NCBI GenBank assembly: GCA_031267485.1
Contig: JAIRYY010000047.1
Span: forward strand, 1-7,070
Source of the DNA: Tannerella sp.
GTDB lineage: Bacteria; Bacteroidota; Bacteroidia; Bacteroidales; Tannerellaceae
Direction of reading: 5' to 3'
Length of the DNA: 7,070 nt
The notes beneath the pieces were generated by a model. That model searched no databases and had not been told where the DNA came from. It saw only the letters and a list, made by a program, of their open reading frames with translations. Positions within the stretch are counted from its first letter, which is position 1, and every line of letters begins with the position of its first letter. The position numbers were made by a program, and so were the translations under genes. Below, piece after piece: positions 1-7,070 of the stretch.

Positions 1-1176
1 TATATGGCCAGCCCGCTTTATAATCAGGGACAAAATCACTGGGAAGAAGCCTATCAGGTGAACAAGGCCTCGCTGGCCAGCCTGCGGGCGCAAGGTTACG
101 AATTGTATCGAACCGTCAATTATCCGGCAACATGGAAAGATCCCGAAGTATTTCTCCCGGACGACTATGCCGCCCTGTTCAACGAGTATTTCTGTAACAG
201 CATGGCCTTCACTTCCGGTCCGGTGGACAGGGAAACGCTGTATCAGACCAAAGACTGGGCGGGAAATATCTGGAATATCGACGGCGTGGGCGCTCAGGAC
301 GGAGCCAGGGCGGGAACCTGTCCTTCACAGGAATTGGTGGACTGTTTCGAGACTGTGGACGGACAGCCGATTCTGAATCAGGCACGTCCCTATATAGACG
401 AAGTAACACATCTGCAGCCGAATTTCAATCCGGCCAATACGCTCTATGACGAGCAGGATCCTTATGCCAACCGCGATCCGCGTTTCTATGCATCCTTTTA
501 TTATAATGGCTCGAAACGAAAAGCGAACTGGACATTTGACGAGACGTCGGCTTGTGTGGAAAATTACCCGGCAAGCAAAGGATACCGGGTGAGAATCATT
601 GCTACGTGGGACGGAGAACCGCAAACAGGCATCCATCCGACAAGCCGGAAAAACACCCGTACCGGTTATTATGAGCGGAAATTTCTCCATCCGTTTTCGG
701 GGTTGGAAGTAAATTCGATAGAGGGCGCTCAATGGAAAGTTTTCCGTTTGGGGGAAGTGATTCTGAACTTTGCCGAGGCCGCAGCCGAAGCCAATCATTT
801 GGACGAAGCGCACGCCGCCGTCAACGAAATCCGGGCGCGGGTCGGGATGCCGAATCTGCCGGGCGGTCTGTCAAAAGACGAACTGATACTCCGGATACGG
901 AACGAACGCCGTGTGGAACTGGCGATGGAAGGATTCCGCTATTTTGATGTGCGCCGGTGGAATACACCCGACAGCGATCTGGAGAAAACAGACCGCTGGA
1001 TTAACGCAATGTTGATCACCCGCAACGACGACGGCAGTTACACCTACAGGCGTGGTCCCGCTTCGAGAGAGCGTATGTGCTGGACGCAGAAATACATGTG
1101 GTTGCCCATACCGATGAATGATGTAAACATCATGAAGTCGCTCACGGGCGAAGACTGGCAGAATCCCGGTTGGTAA
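1..1176 (+). CDS. SusD/RagB-like surface glycan-binding lipoprotein, C-terminal part (5' end outside window)
   Basis: This is the C-terminal 391 residues of a SusD-family protein, the lipid-anchored lid that binds glycan over a SusC transporter. The frame is open to base 1, and the ATG at base 4 is an internal Met: residues 1-8 (YMASPLYN) align with residues 233-240 of the complete SusD at 4162-5931. About 230 residues, including signal peptide and lipid-anchor Cys, are therefore missing upstream. Family hallmarks, numbered from base 1, are CPSQELVD (about 102-109), DPRFYASFYYNG (about 158-169), a TPR-like helical stretch ending in NEIRARVGMP (275-284), RNERRVELAMEGFRYFDVRRW (about 300-320) and the terminal WQNPGW before TAA. 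The next gene starts 4 or 31 bases later, so the two are probably cotranscribed. Its own SusC partner should lie just upstream; the SusC downstream has its own SusD. The family assignment is secure. The ligand cannot be inferred. Confidence 0.95.
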   Translation, partial: YMASPLYNQGQNHWEEAYQVNKASLASLRAQGYELYRTVNYPATWKDPEVFLPDDYAALFNEYFCNSMAFTSGPVDRETLYQTKDWAGNIWNIDGVGAQDGARAGTCPSQELVDCFETVDGQPILNQARPYIDEVTHLQPNFNPANTLYDEQDPYANRDPRFYASFYYNGSKRKANWTFDETSACVENYPASKGYRVRIIATWDGEPQTGIHPTSRKNTRTGYYERKFLHPFSGLEVNSIEGAQWKVFRLGEVILNFAEAAAEANHLDEAHAAVNEIRARVGMPNLPGGLSKDELILRIRNERRVELAMEGFRYFDVRRWNTPDSDLEKTDRWINAMLITRNDDGSYTYRRGPASRERMCWTQKYMWLPIPMNDVNIMKSLTGEDWQNPGW

Positions 1177-1207
1177 TATTATGTTTCATGTTATAAAAGA
1201 AATACTT

Positions 1208-4156
1208 ATGAAAAGTAACAGTATAATAAAAACAGGCGTGCTGTGGATAGCCGTCCTGTGGATGACATTTCCCTTGCAGGCGCAAACGCCACAGACAGGG
1301 GAAGAAAACGAAGAAACGAACATCGAAGCGGCTGCTACGGATTTATACAATCCTGACGAAGTGGTACGCTTAGGATACTCTTCTCAGAAAAGGGACGCCG
1401 TATCCGGCGCTGTTGTTACGGTGTCGGGCAGGGAACTGGAGCGTTCGCCGGTGGCTAACCTGTCGCAGTCGCTGGCCGGACGGTTGCCCGGCCTGTCTAC
1501 GGCCGAGACGTACTCGGAGCCGTCGCGCATCACTACCACGTTGCGTGTGCGGGGCGCCGCGACGGTTTATGCCAATCAGCCGTTAGTGGTGATTGACGGA
1601 TTCCCGTATGCCTACAACAGCAATGAACTGTTTGAATATATCTCCGCTTACGAGGTGGAATCCATCAGTGTGCTCAAGGATGCATCCGCGCAGGCCATTT
1701 ACGGCATACAGGGTGCAAACGGCGTCATTGTTATCACTACCAAACGCGGTCAGAACACGAAACTCAGGGTCGACGTCCGGGTAGACCAGACGTTCGAGAA
1801 ACCCACAACTCAGTTACCCTTTCTGTCGTCGGGCGAATACGTTCAGCTTCGCAACGAAGCGGGCTATAACGACGGGATGGGACGGAACGCCTATTTCTCG
1901 CCCACGGACGTGCAGGGATTCGTTTCCGGCGAGAACCGCGAACTGTATCCCAACAACGACTGGCGCAGGCTGAACATGCGCGACCTTACGCACATGCAGC
2001 GGGTGGGTGTGGACTTGACCGGCGGTAATGACCGGGCGGTTTTCTACACGAACTTCAATGTCATGCACCAGGACGGCATGTGGAAAACGTACCAGACGAA
2101 GTATGATTCGAACAATGACTTCCTGTGGGCGAATTTCCGTTCGAATGTGGACGTGAATCTCACGAAGGCGCTGTCGGTATCCATGAATCTGAGCGGCAAC
2201 GTCAAGCGGGAAAAGACGCCCGCAGGCCAGGATACCGGAGGATTTGCCGACAACCTGTATTACCGGATGTATACCATTCCTTCGTCTGTTTACGGGCCGG
2301 TGACGCCCGGGGCGGTCGATCCCGAAACGGGCGGGGAAACGGGCAACCAGGTGGTGGTGACCGGTACGGAACCGTATTCCACGTATGCGATTATCAACCG
2401 GATGGGTTATACCAATCATACGATCACGAATATCTATGCACAGTTTGCAGCCAGGCTGGATATGGGATTCCTGACGCAGGGACTGAGCCTCAGCGGATAC
2501 GGAGGGTACCAGACCAATTCGGTCAACAGCCTGTATACATCTCAGGATTTTGAAAGCTGGATACGGACGTCCGGTTTCAGCGAACTGGAATTTACCAAAT
2601 ACGGCACGCGGGAAAATACGGCGTTAGCCTACGGCAAAAGTTCGAGTTTCTATTACAATCTGAATTTTAAGGGAGTACTGGAATATCGCCGGACGTTCGG
2701 TCTGCATGACATCAGTGCAATGGGGTATTCGTTTTACCAGCATCTGAGCAAGTCGGATACGGATTCGCCGGCGCTGCTTCCCTACAAGCGGCTCAGTTCC
2801 GGTCTGGAAGCAACTTACGGTTACGACAGTCGCTATCTGCTGAAGCTCGACCTGGGCTATTCCGGTTCGGAACAGTACGCGCGTGAAAATCGCTTTACCG
2901 CCACGCCGGCCGTTTCCGCCGGATGGGTCGTGTCGAACGAATCGTTTATGGAAAGCGCCGCCGGTTACCTGACGCACCTGAAACTGCGCGCTTCCTGCGG
3001 AAAGGCGGCCAATGACCTGTCGAACCTCGGACGGTATACCTATTTAGACAATATTTCGCTGGGCGGCGGCGGCCCGCTGTCCTCCTATCTCGGCTACTAC
3101 GTTACCGAAGGTCAGGCAGCCAATCCGGAACTGCGCCCCGAAATATCCGTAAAGCAAAATTACGGCGCGGATGTGACGCTGTTCAACTGCCTGTCGCTTA
3201 CGGCCGACGTATTCCGGGAAAAGATGACGAACATGGTATCGGGTGCAACGGCCGTAACGCCGGTGTATCAGGGGATTCCGCTGGAGTATTTTCCCCGGAC
3301 GAATACCGGTATATTTGAAAACCAGGGTTATGAGCTGTCGTTAGATTTTGAGAAGCAGCTGAACAGGGATTTCAGGTTCGGCGCGGGCGGATGGCTGGCG
3401 TATGCCAAAAATAAAGTAATCTATAACGACGAGAGCGAACGCGCCGAAGATTACGCCTACCGCAAACGGCAGGAAGGCTATCCGGTAGGGCAAGCGTTCG
3501 GTTATCTGGTGGACGATTACAATGGTAATGGGTTTTTCAACAGTCAGCAAGAGCTGGATGAAAGTAATCTGGTATATGAAATCGGCGCTCCGCGAGTGGG
3601 CGATCTGAAATATTACGACATAAACAACGACGGCGTCATCAACGATAAGGATGTCGTGCCTTTGGGAACGGGCAGTATTCCGCTGTATTACTATGCCTTT
3701 CATGTAAAGGCCGGTTACAGAAACTTCGACCTGAGTGTTTTGTTCCAGGGCATAGCTGATTATTATGCCGTAGATATGCAGACGGGGCGTACGGAATACA
3801 GTTATGAAGGCGTATACAGCGAGTGGCATAAACAGGCATGGACGGCTGAACGTTATGCCGCCGGCGAAAGGATTATGTATCCGGCGCTGGCGACGAAGGT
3901 CAATTCCAATCACGAAACCAACAGTTTCTTCCTGGAAGACAAATCGTATCTGCGTCTGAAGAATGTAGAACTGGGCTATACTTTCCCGGCCTCCGTCTCG
4001 CGCCTGATCCGCGCCGAAAAGATACGGCTGACGCTAAGCGGACAGAATCTGTTGACGTGGCACAAACTGACGACCGGCGAATACGGGCCGGAAGGGAATT
4101 ACATGAGTATTCCCGTATACAAACTATACAATATCGGATTGAGTATTAAATTTTAG
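1208..4156 (+). CDS. SusC/RagA-family TonB-dependent outer-membrane glycan transporter, lacking the N-terminal regulatory-like domain
   Basis: This is an outer-membrane barrel that imports oligosaccharides using TonB-ExbBD energy, paired with a SusD lid. I chose the ATG at 1208 (982 aa) because it gives a clean signal peptide: basic start MKSNSIIK, hydrophobic core, and likely cleavage after A25 (LQA|QT). An in-frame ATG at 1181 would add nine residues and is possible. After an acidic linker (26-49), a DEVVRLGY segment (50-57) leads into the plug. Plug landmarks are the LVVIDGFP motif at 126-133 and the SusC signature ending in TTKRG (154-181). The barrel follows, with an EF-hand-like loop at 804-815 (D804, N806, D808, G809, N812, D815), and ends in GLSIKF with the terminal aromatic typical of BAM substrates. 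Most SusC proteins carry a carboxypeptidase-regulatory-like domain of about 80 residues between signal peptide and plug; here only about 24 residues separate them. The susD partner begins 5 bases after the stop. The family call is secure; the substrate is unknown. Confidence 0.96.
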   Translation: MKSNSIIKTGVLWIAVLWMTFPLQAQTPQTGEENEETNIEAAATDLYNPDEVVRLGYSSQKRDAVSGAVVTVSGRELERSPVANLSQSLAGRLPGLSTAETYSEPSRITTTLRVRGAATVYANQPLVVIDGFPYAYNSNELFEYISAYEVESISVLKDASAQAIYGIQGANGVIVITTKRGQNTKLRVDVRVDQTFEKPTTQLPFLSSGEYVQLRNEAGYNDGMGRNAYFSPTDVQGFVSGENRELYPNNDWRRLNMRDLTHMQRVGVDLTGGNDRAVFYTNFNVMHQDGMWKTYQTKYDSNNDFLWANFRSNVDVNLTKALSVSMNLSGNVKREKTPAGQDTGGFADNLYYRMYTIPSSVYGPVTPGAVDPETGGETGNQVVVTGTEPYSTYAIINRMGYTNHTITNIYAQFAARLDMGFLTQGLSLSGYGGYQTNSVNSLYTSQDFESWIRTSGFSELEFTKYGTRENTALAYGKSSSFYYNLNFKGVLEYRRTFGLHDISAMGYSFYQHLSKSDTDSPALLPYKRLSSGLEATYGYDSRYLLKLDLGYSGSEQYARENRFTATPAVSAGWVVSNESFMESAAGYLTHLKLRASCGKAANDLSNLGRYTYLDNISLGGGGPLSSYLGYYVTEGQAANPELRPEISVKQNYGADVTLFNCLSLTADVFREKMTNMVSGATAVTPVYQGIPLEYFPRTNTGIFENQGYELSLDFEKQLNRDFRFGAGGWLAYAKNKVIYNDESERAEDYAYRKRQEGYPVGQAFGYLVDDYNGNGFFNSQQELDESNLVYEIGAPRVGDLKYYDINNDGVINDKDVVPLGTGSIPLYYYAFHVKAGYRNFDLSVLFQGIADYYAVDMQTGRTEYSYEGVYSEWHKQAWTAERYAAGERIMYPALATKVNSNHETNSFFLEDKSYLRLKNVELGYTFPASVSRLIRAEKIRLTLSGQNLLTWHKLTTGEYGPEGNYMSIPVYKLYNIGLSIKF

Positions 4157-4161
4157 ATGAG

Positions 4162-5931
4162 ATGACAATGAAAAAATATATTATTTTCTTATCAATTGTT
4201 TGCAGTGTAGCATTCATGACTTCCTGCAACGACATGCTGGACCTCCAGAATGACGGACGAATCGCGATGGACGAGGTATTCGGGACGCGTAACGGCGTAC
4301 GGGGCTATCTCAACGCCTGCTACGACTATCGTTTAAGCGCCTACTACGAGTGGGCGTCGCTGACAGACGATGCGCAGGATGCGGACGGCATTTTCGGCAA
4401 TTCCCTGTACAGCTACTGGTACGCAAACGGCTTTTCCGCCTCCTTTTTTCTTGCAGTCGACGGCTCGCCATGGGAAACCCTTTACACGGGTATCCGCAAG
4501 TGCAATGTATTCATAGCCGGCATGGAGGATGTCACAACGTCGACGATTGTAGCCACGGAAACCGAGCTTGCGTCGTGGAAAGCGCAGGCGCATGTGTTGC
4601 GGGCGTATTATTACCTGCAGCTGATCAAGCGTTATGGCGCTGTTCCACTACTCACGGAGGCTTATGCGGTGGATCATGACTATGCGGTCGACCGGCGCGC
4701 TCCGGTTTCGGAAGTAGTCGCGCAGATTCTGGCCGATTGCGACGCCGCCCTGTCGACGCCCGCCGTCCCCGACGGATTCTCGTGGACGGTAACGGCCGGC
4801 CAGCGGGGAATCATGACCCGCGCGGTGGCATGGGCTGTCAAGTCGCAGGCCGTGACGCTGGCCGCCAGTCCGTTCTTTAGCGACGGGACATATACGTGGG
4901 CCGATGCGACCCGCATCAACAGGGAGGCGTTGTCGTCGTGTCTGGCCAACGGTTATGAACTGTTCAGCGACGTGCCGGCTCCCGACATTGCGCAGAACGC
5001 ATACGCGCTGTATTTCATCACCCGTTCCGACGAACAGCGGGCTTACGACAGGGAGACCATTTACGGCGGGTCGACTGTGTCCGTCTGGCAGAACGCCGGG
5101 ATGCCGTCCACGCCGGGACAGGTCACGGCCGGCTCCTGTCCGACGCAGGAACTGGTGGACAGCTACGAAATGCAGGCCACCGGCGAGCCGCCTGTTATTG
5201 GTTATTCCGACGCACGACACCTGCAGCCGGTCATCAACACGGCATCGGGCTATGACCCCGAAAATCCGTATGAAGGCCGCGACCCGCGTTTCTATGCGTC
5301 CATTTACTACAACGGCGCGACCCGCCGGCTGGGCGAACCGGACGCCGTTGAGACGTATGCCGGCGCTACGGACGGCATTACGGCCACCGACCGGCGCACG
5401 ACGCGCACAGGCTATTATCTGCGGAAGTACAACAACTGGCGGTCGGAACGCGACAACAGCGCCGACGGCGAGGTAAGGAAACTGCGACTTGCTGAACTGT
5501 ATCTGAACTTTGCCGAATCGGCTTATCAGTCGGATGGCCCGGATGCCGTGATTGACATGGGGAACGGACTGTCGATGAGCGCCCGCGACGCCGTCAACGC
5601 GATTCGCACCCGCGCAGGCATGCCGCCTTTCCCGGCAGGCATGACGAAGGAGGCCTTCGAGAAAAAGTACCGCAATGAACGGCGCGTGGAGATGGCTTTC
5701 GAGGAGAGCCGCTACTTTGACGTGCGCCGCTGGAAGATACTGGAAGAATCGGAACGCTACGTGACCGGAATGAAGATCACGCAGACGGACGACGGATTCA
5801 ACTATGAACGCATCGGATTCGAGCGGGCGTCGGGAATTGAGAAATATTATCTCTATCCCATCAATGCGACCGAAGCCACCAAAATGCTGGATCAAACCGG
5901 CGTTAACTGGCAGAATCCGGGATGGAATTAA
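4162..5931 (+). CDS. SusD/RagB-like surface glycan-binding lipoprotein, complete
   Basis: This is the 589-aa lid partner of the preceding SusC, inferred to bind glycan on the cell surface and to open and close over the transporter. The signal is a lipoprotein type: MTMKKY, a hydrophobic stretch, then FMTSC with C22 as the lipidated residue, followed by NDMLDL as in many SusD proteins. An in-frame ATG at 4168 (MKKY) is an equally plausible start and removes only two residues. Landmarks are SPWETLYTGIRKCN (102-115) in the N-terminal SusD-like domain, LAASPFF (233-239), CPTQELVD, DPRFYASIYYNG, ELYLNFAES (445-453), NAIRTRAGMP (479-488), YRNERRVEMAFEESRYFDVRRW (about 503-524) and a terminal WQNPGWN. 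It starts 5 bases after the susC stop, so the two are probably translationally coupled. It is clearly paralogous to the SusD at the left edge, but their middle regions differ in length and sequence, which suggests different ligands. Confidence 0.96.
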   Translation: MTMKKYIIFLSIVCSVAFMTSCNDMLDLQNDGRIAMDEVFGTRNGVRGYLNACYDYRLSAYYEWASLTDDAQDADGIFGNSLYSYWYANGFSASFFLAVDGSPWETLYTGIRKCNVFIAGMEDVTTSTIVATETELASWKAQAHVLRAYYYLQLIKRYGAVPLLTEAYAVDHDYAVDRRAPVSEVVAQILADCDAALSTPAVPDGFSWTVTAGQRGIMTRAVAWAVKSQAVTLAASPFFSDGTYTWADATRINREALSSCLANGYELFSDVPAPDIAQNAYALYFITRSDEQRAYDRETIYGGSTVSVWQNAGMPSTPGQVTAGSCPTQELVDSYEMQATGEPPVIGYSDARHLQPVINTASGYDPENPYEGRDPRFYASIYYNGATRRLGEPDAVETYAGATDGITATDRRTTRTGYYLRKYNNWRSERDNSADGEVRKLRLAELYLNFAESAYQSDGPDAVIDMGNGLSMSARDAVNAIRTRAGMPPFPAGMTKEAFEKKYRNERRVEMAFEESRYFDVRRWKILEESERYVTGMKITQTDDGFNYERIGFERASGIEKYYLYPINATEATKMLDQTGVNWQNPGWN

Positions 5932-5941
5932 ATCATTTAAA

Positions 5942-5947
5942 AGAGGA
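5942..5947 (+). promoter_or_regulatory. Shine-Dalgarno-like ribosome binding site (AGAGGA) for the discoidin lipoprotein
   Basis: AGAGGA lies 5 bases before the ATG at 5953 and supports that codon over the in-frame ATGs at 5968, 6013 and 6037. It is the only clear purine-rich Shine-Dalgarno match before a start in this window; the other two complete starts have AT-rich or weakly matching leaders, as is common in Bacteroidota. Confidence 0.5.
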
Positions 5948-5952
5948 AGATT

Positions 5953-7070
5953 ATGAGAACAGAAATAATGAAATTAATACCTGGCCTGCCGGCATGTTTC
6001 GGCAGAGTGAAAATGATTCCGGCTGCGGCTGCGGCAATGAAACTGGCCGTACTTGTCTTACTGGCCGGCAGTTCGTTTTTGTGGTCGTGCAGCGATCCGG
6101 TTCCGGCGATCGAACTGGATCAGTTCATGTCTCTGGCGCTTTCGGGCGCTAAGGAAACGTCCGTCATCAAGAAACTGAACCTGGAAAGTACGGCCGATAC
6201 GGTGTTTTACATCACGATGACGTATGGCGGTACGAACAATTACGAACGGGGAGAGATCACGGCTACCCTCGACGTGGACTATTCATTGGTGGAGGCGTTC
6301 AATGCGGCGAATTATACCGAATACCGGTTGCTGCCGGAAGGAACGTATTCGTTTGACCGGACGGATGCCCGGATTGCCAACGGCAGGAACGCATCGGAAC
6401 CGGTGAAGCTGACGCTTCGGATGAACGCCCTGAACCTTAGCTTCGACTATCTGCTGCCCGTGACGGTCAAGTCCGTCAGTGGGAATCTGCCGCTGAATGA
6501 AGAAATGAAAACGCTTTACCTGGTTTTCCGGGGCGATGTGGAGGACGAGAGCGGCCGTGAACGCTGGACGGGCGCCGGCGCATCTTCGGAAGGGGAGAAT
6601 AATCCGGTGGAAAATGTGTTCGACGGCGATCGCGACACATACTGGCATTCCGGCGAGGCCGGCTCCATGCCGCAATGGTTTGCCGTCAACATGCAGGGAT
6701 TCAAGCGCATCAAGGGATTTACGTGGGTCAACTGTACCGATCCGGCTCAGCCGGCTCTACCTAAGCATGTGCAGATTGAAACGAGCATGAACGGCACGGA
6801 ATGGACGCAGGCGCTCGACATACCTGAACTGGAACAGTCGCGTGTCTTGCAGGTGTTACCGCTGGAGCAAACCGTGGTGGCCAAGTTTTTCAGAGTGACG
6901 GTGCTGAGCGCCTGGGCGGACGCACCGTATACGTATGTTGCTGAGGTCGATATCTATTCGGGCCAGGAGCCGGAGGGCGAAACGGATTTTGCAAAATACA
7001 ACTGGACTGTTGACGGTTTCTCAAGCGAATTGATGGCAGTCTGGGGGGCCGCCTGTGCAATTGACGGAAC
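5953..7070 (+). CDS. Surface lipoprotein with DUF1735 (BT_3987-like N-terminal) and F5/8 type C (discoidin) domains, 3' end outside window
   Basis: The frame stays open from the ATG at 5953 to the right edge (372 codons), so the protein is incomplete. The signal is a lipoprotein type: a hydrophobic core from M29, then SSFLWSC with C46 as the likely lipidated residue. The segment at about 55-192 resembles DUF1735, including DYSLVEAFNAANYTEYRLLP, a basic turn and a YLVF strand at its end. Residues about 204-336 form an F5/8 type C (discoidin) beta-sandwich: W205, SSE (211-213), VFDGDRDTYWHS (222-233), a PQWFAVNM strand and a closing EVDIY. At 349-372 a second discoidin domain begins (YNWTVDGFSSE, then AIDG), matching the first at W-T-x-x-G-x-S-S-E. 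By position after susCD and by domain type it is inferred to be a surface glycan-binding protein. DUF1735 also occurs at the N-terminus of GH18 endoglycosidases, and the missing C-terminus could hold an enzyme. The start is supported by AGAGGA, though it gives an unusually long n-region; 6037 would give a conventional signal. Confidence 0.88.
   Translation, partial: MRTEIMKLIPGLPACFGRVKMIPAAAAAMKLAVLVLLAGSSFLWSCSDPVPAIELDQFMSLALSGAKETSVIKKLNLESTADTVFYITMTYGGTNNYERGEITATLDVDYSLVEAFNAANYTEYRLLPEGTYSFDRTDARIANGRNASEPVKLTLRMNALNLSFDYLLPVTVKSVSGNLPLNEEMKTLYLVFRGDVEDESGRERWTGAGASSEGENNPVENVFDGDRDTYWHSGEAGSMPQWFAVNMQGFKRIKGFTWVNCTDPAQPALPKHVQIETSMNGTEWTQALDIPELEQSRVLQVLPLEQTVVAKFFRVTVLSAWADAPYTYVAEVDIYSGQEPEGETDFAKYNWTVDGFSSELMAVWGAACAIDG

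Noticed and set aside
4..6. ATG at base 4 as the true start of the first gene
   Set aside because: The frame is open to base 1, and this Met aligns with the internal LAASPFF segment of the complete SusD about 233 residues in. It is an internal residue of a truncated gene.
1177..1207. Possible Bacteroidota promoter or terminator between the first SusD and SusC
   Set aside because: The gap is short and AT-rich, with no convincing -33/-7 (TTTG / TAnnTTTG) pair and no stem-loop. Read-through as one transcript is simpler.
3341..3913. A 190-codon open frame on the minus strand, and similar ones at 1814-2419 and 325-813
   Set aside because: All are antisense to SusC or SusD coding sequence, lack recognisable domains and have no plausible start context. 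They are codon-bias shadows.
4648..5895. A 415-codon open frame on the minus strand
   Set aside because: It lies wholly antisense to the complete SusD, which has strong family motifs along its length. The frame is open because of GC-rich codon use on the sense strand; the translation is rich in Arg, Val and His with no recognisable domain.
5922..6152. A 76-codon open frame on the plus strand beginning inside the SusD stop region
   Set aside because: It overlaps the 5953 frame, which has a lipoprotein signal, DUF1735 and discoidin features and stays open for 372 codons. The short frame has no domain and is out of phase.
1..7070. CRISPR array, tRNA/rRNA, insertion sequence or a new defence-type system
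   Set aside because: I saw no direct-repeat/spacer pattern, transposase motif, terminal inverted repeat or RNA-gene signature on either strand. The genes all fit a PUL.

Overview
The window looks like part of a Bacteroidota polysaccharide utilization locus (PUL). The organism is most likely in Bacteroidales. The evidence is the SusD–SusC–SusD–surface lipoprotein gene order, Cys-lipoprotein signals typical of this phylum, AT-rich start regions in which only one gene has an obvious Shine-Dalgarno sequence, and moderately high GC by eye. Nothing in the sequence fixes the genus.

Layout, all on the + strand: (1) bases 1-1176 are the C-terminal two thirds of a SusD-like lipoprotein whose N-terminus lies upstream. 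(2) 1208-4156 is a complete SusC/RagA-type TonB-dependent outer-membrane transporter. (3) 4162-5931 is a complete SusD-like surface lipoprotein that follows its SusC by only 5 bases. (4) 5953 to the right edge is an incomplete lipoprotein with a DUF1735 (BT_3987-like N-terminal) domain, one full F5/8 type C (discoidin) domain and the start of a second. It is probably a surface glycan-binding protein, or the N-terminal part of a surface glycanase. All gaps between genes are under 35 bases. No promoter or terminator is visible in them, so the four genes are probably one transcript. No stretch over 300 bases lacks a gene.

Inferred working model: the SusC barrel and its SusD lid form the import complex, and the discoidin lipoprotein captures glycan at the cell surface and passes it to that complex. 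The SusD fragment at the left edge implies a second susCD pair just upstream, so this PUL probably carries tandem pairs. No glycoside hydrolase, sulfatase, sensor/regulator, tRNA, rRNA, CRISPR array or insertion sequence is visible, so the target glycan cannot be read from this window. The family classes are well known. The less ordinary points are the SusC that lacks the usual N-terminal carboxypeptidase-regulatory-like domain, and the discoidin array that runs off the edge.
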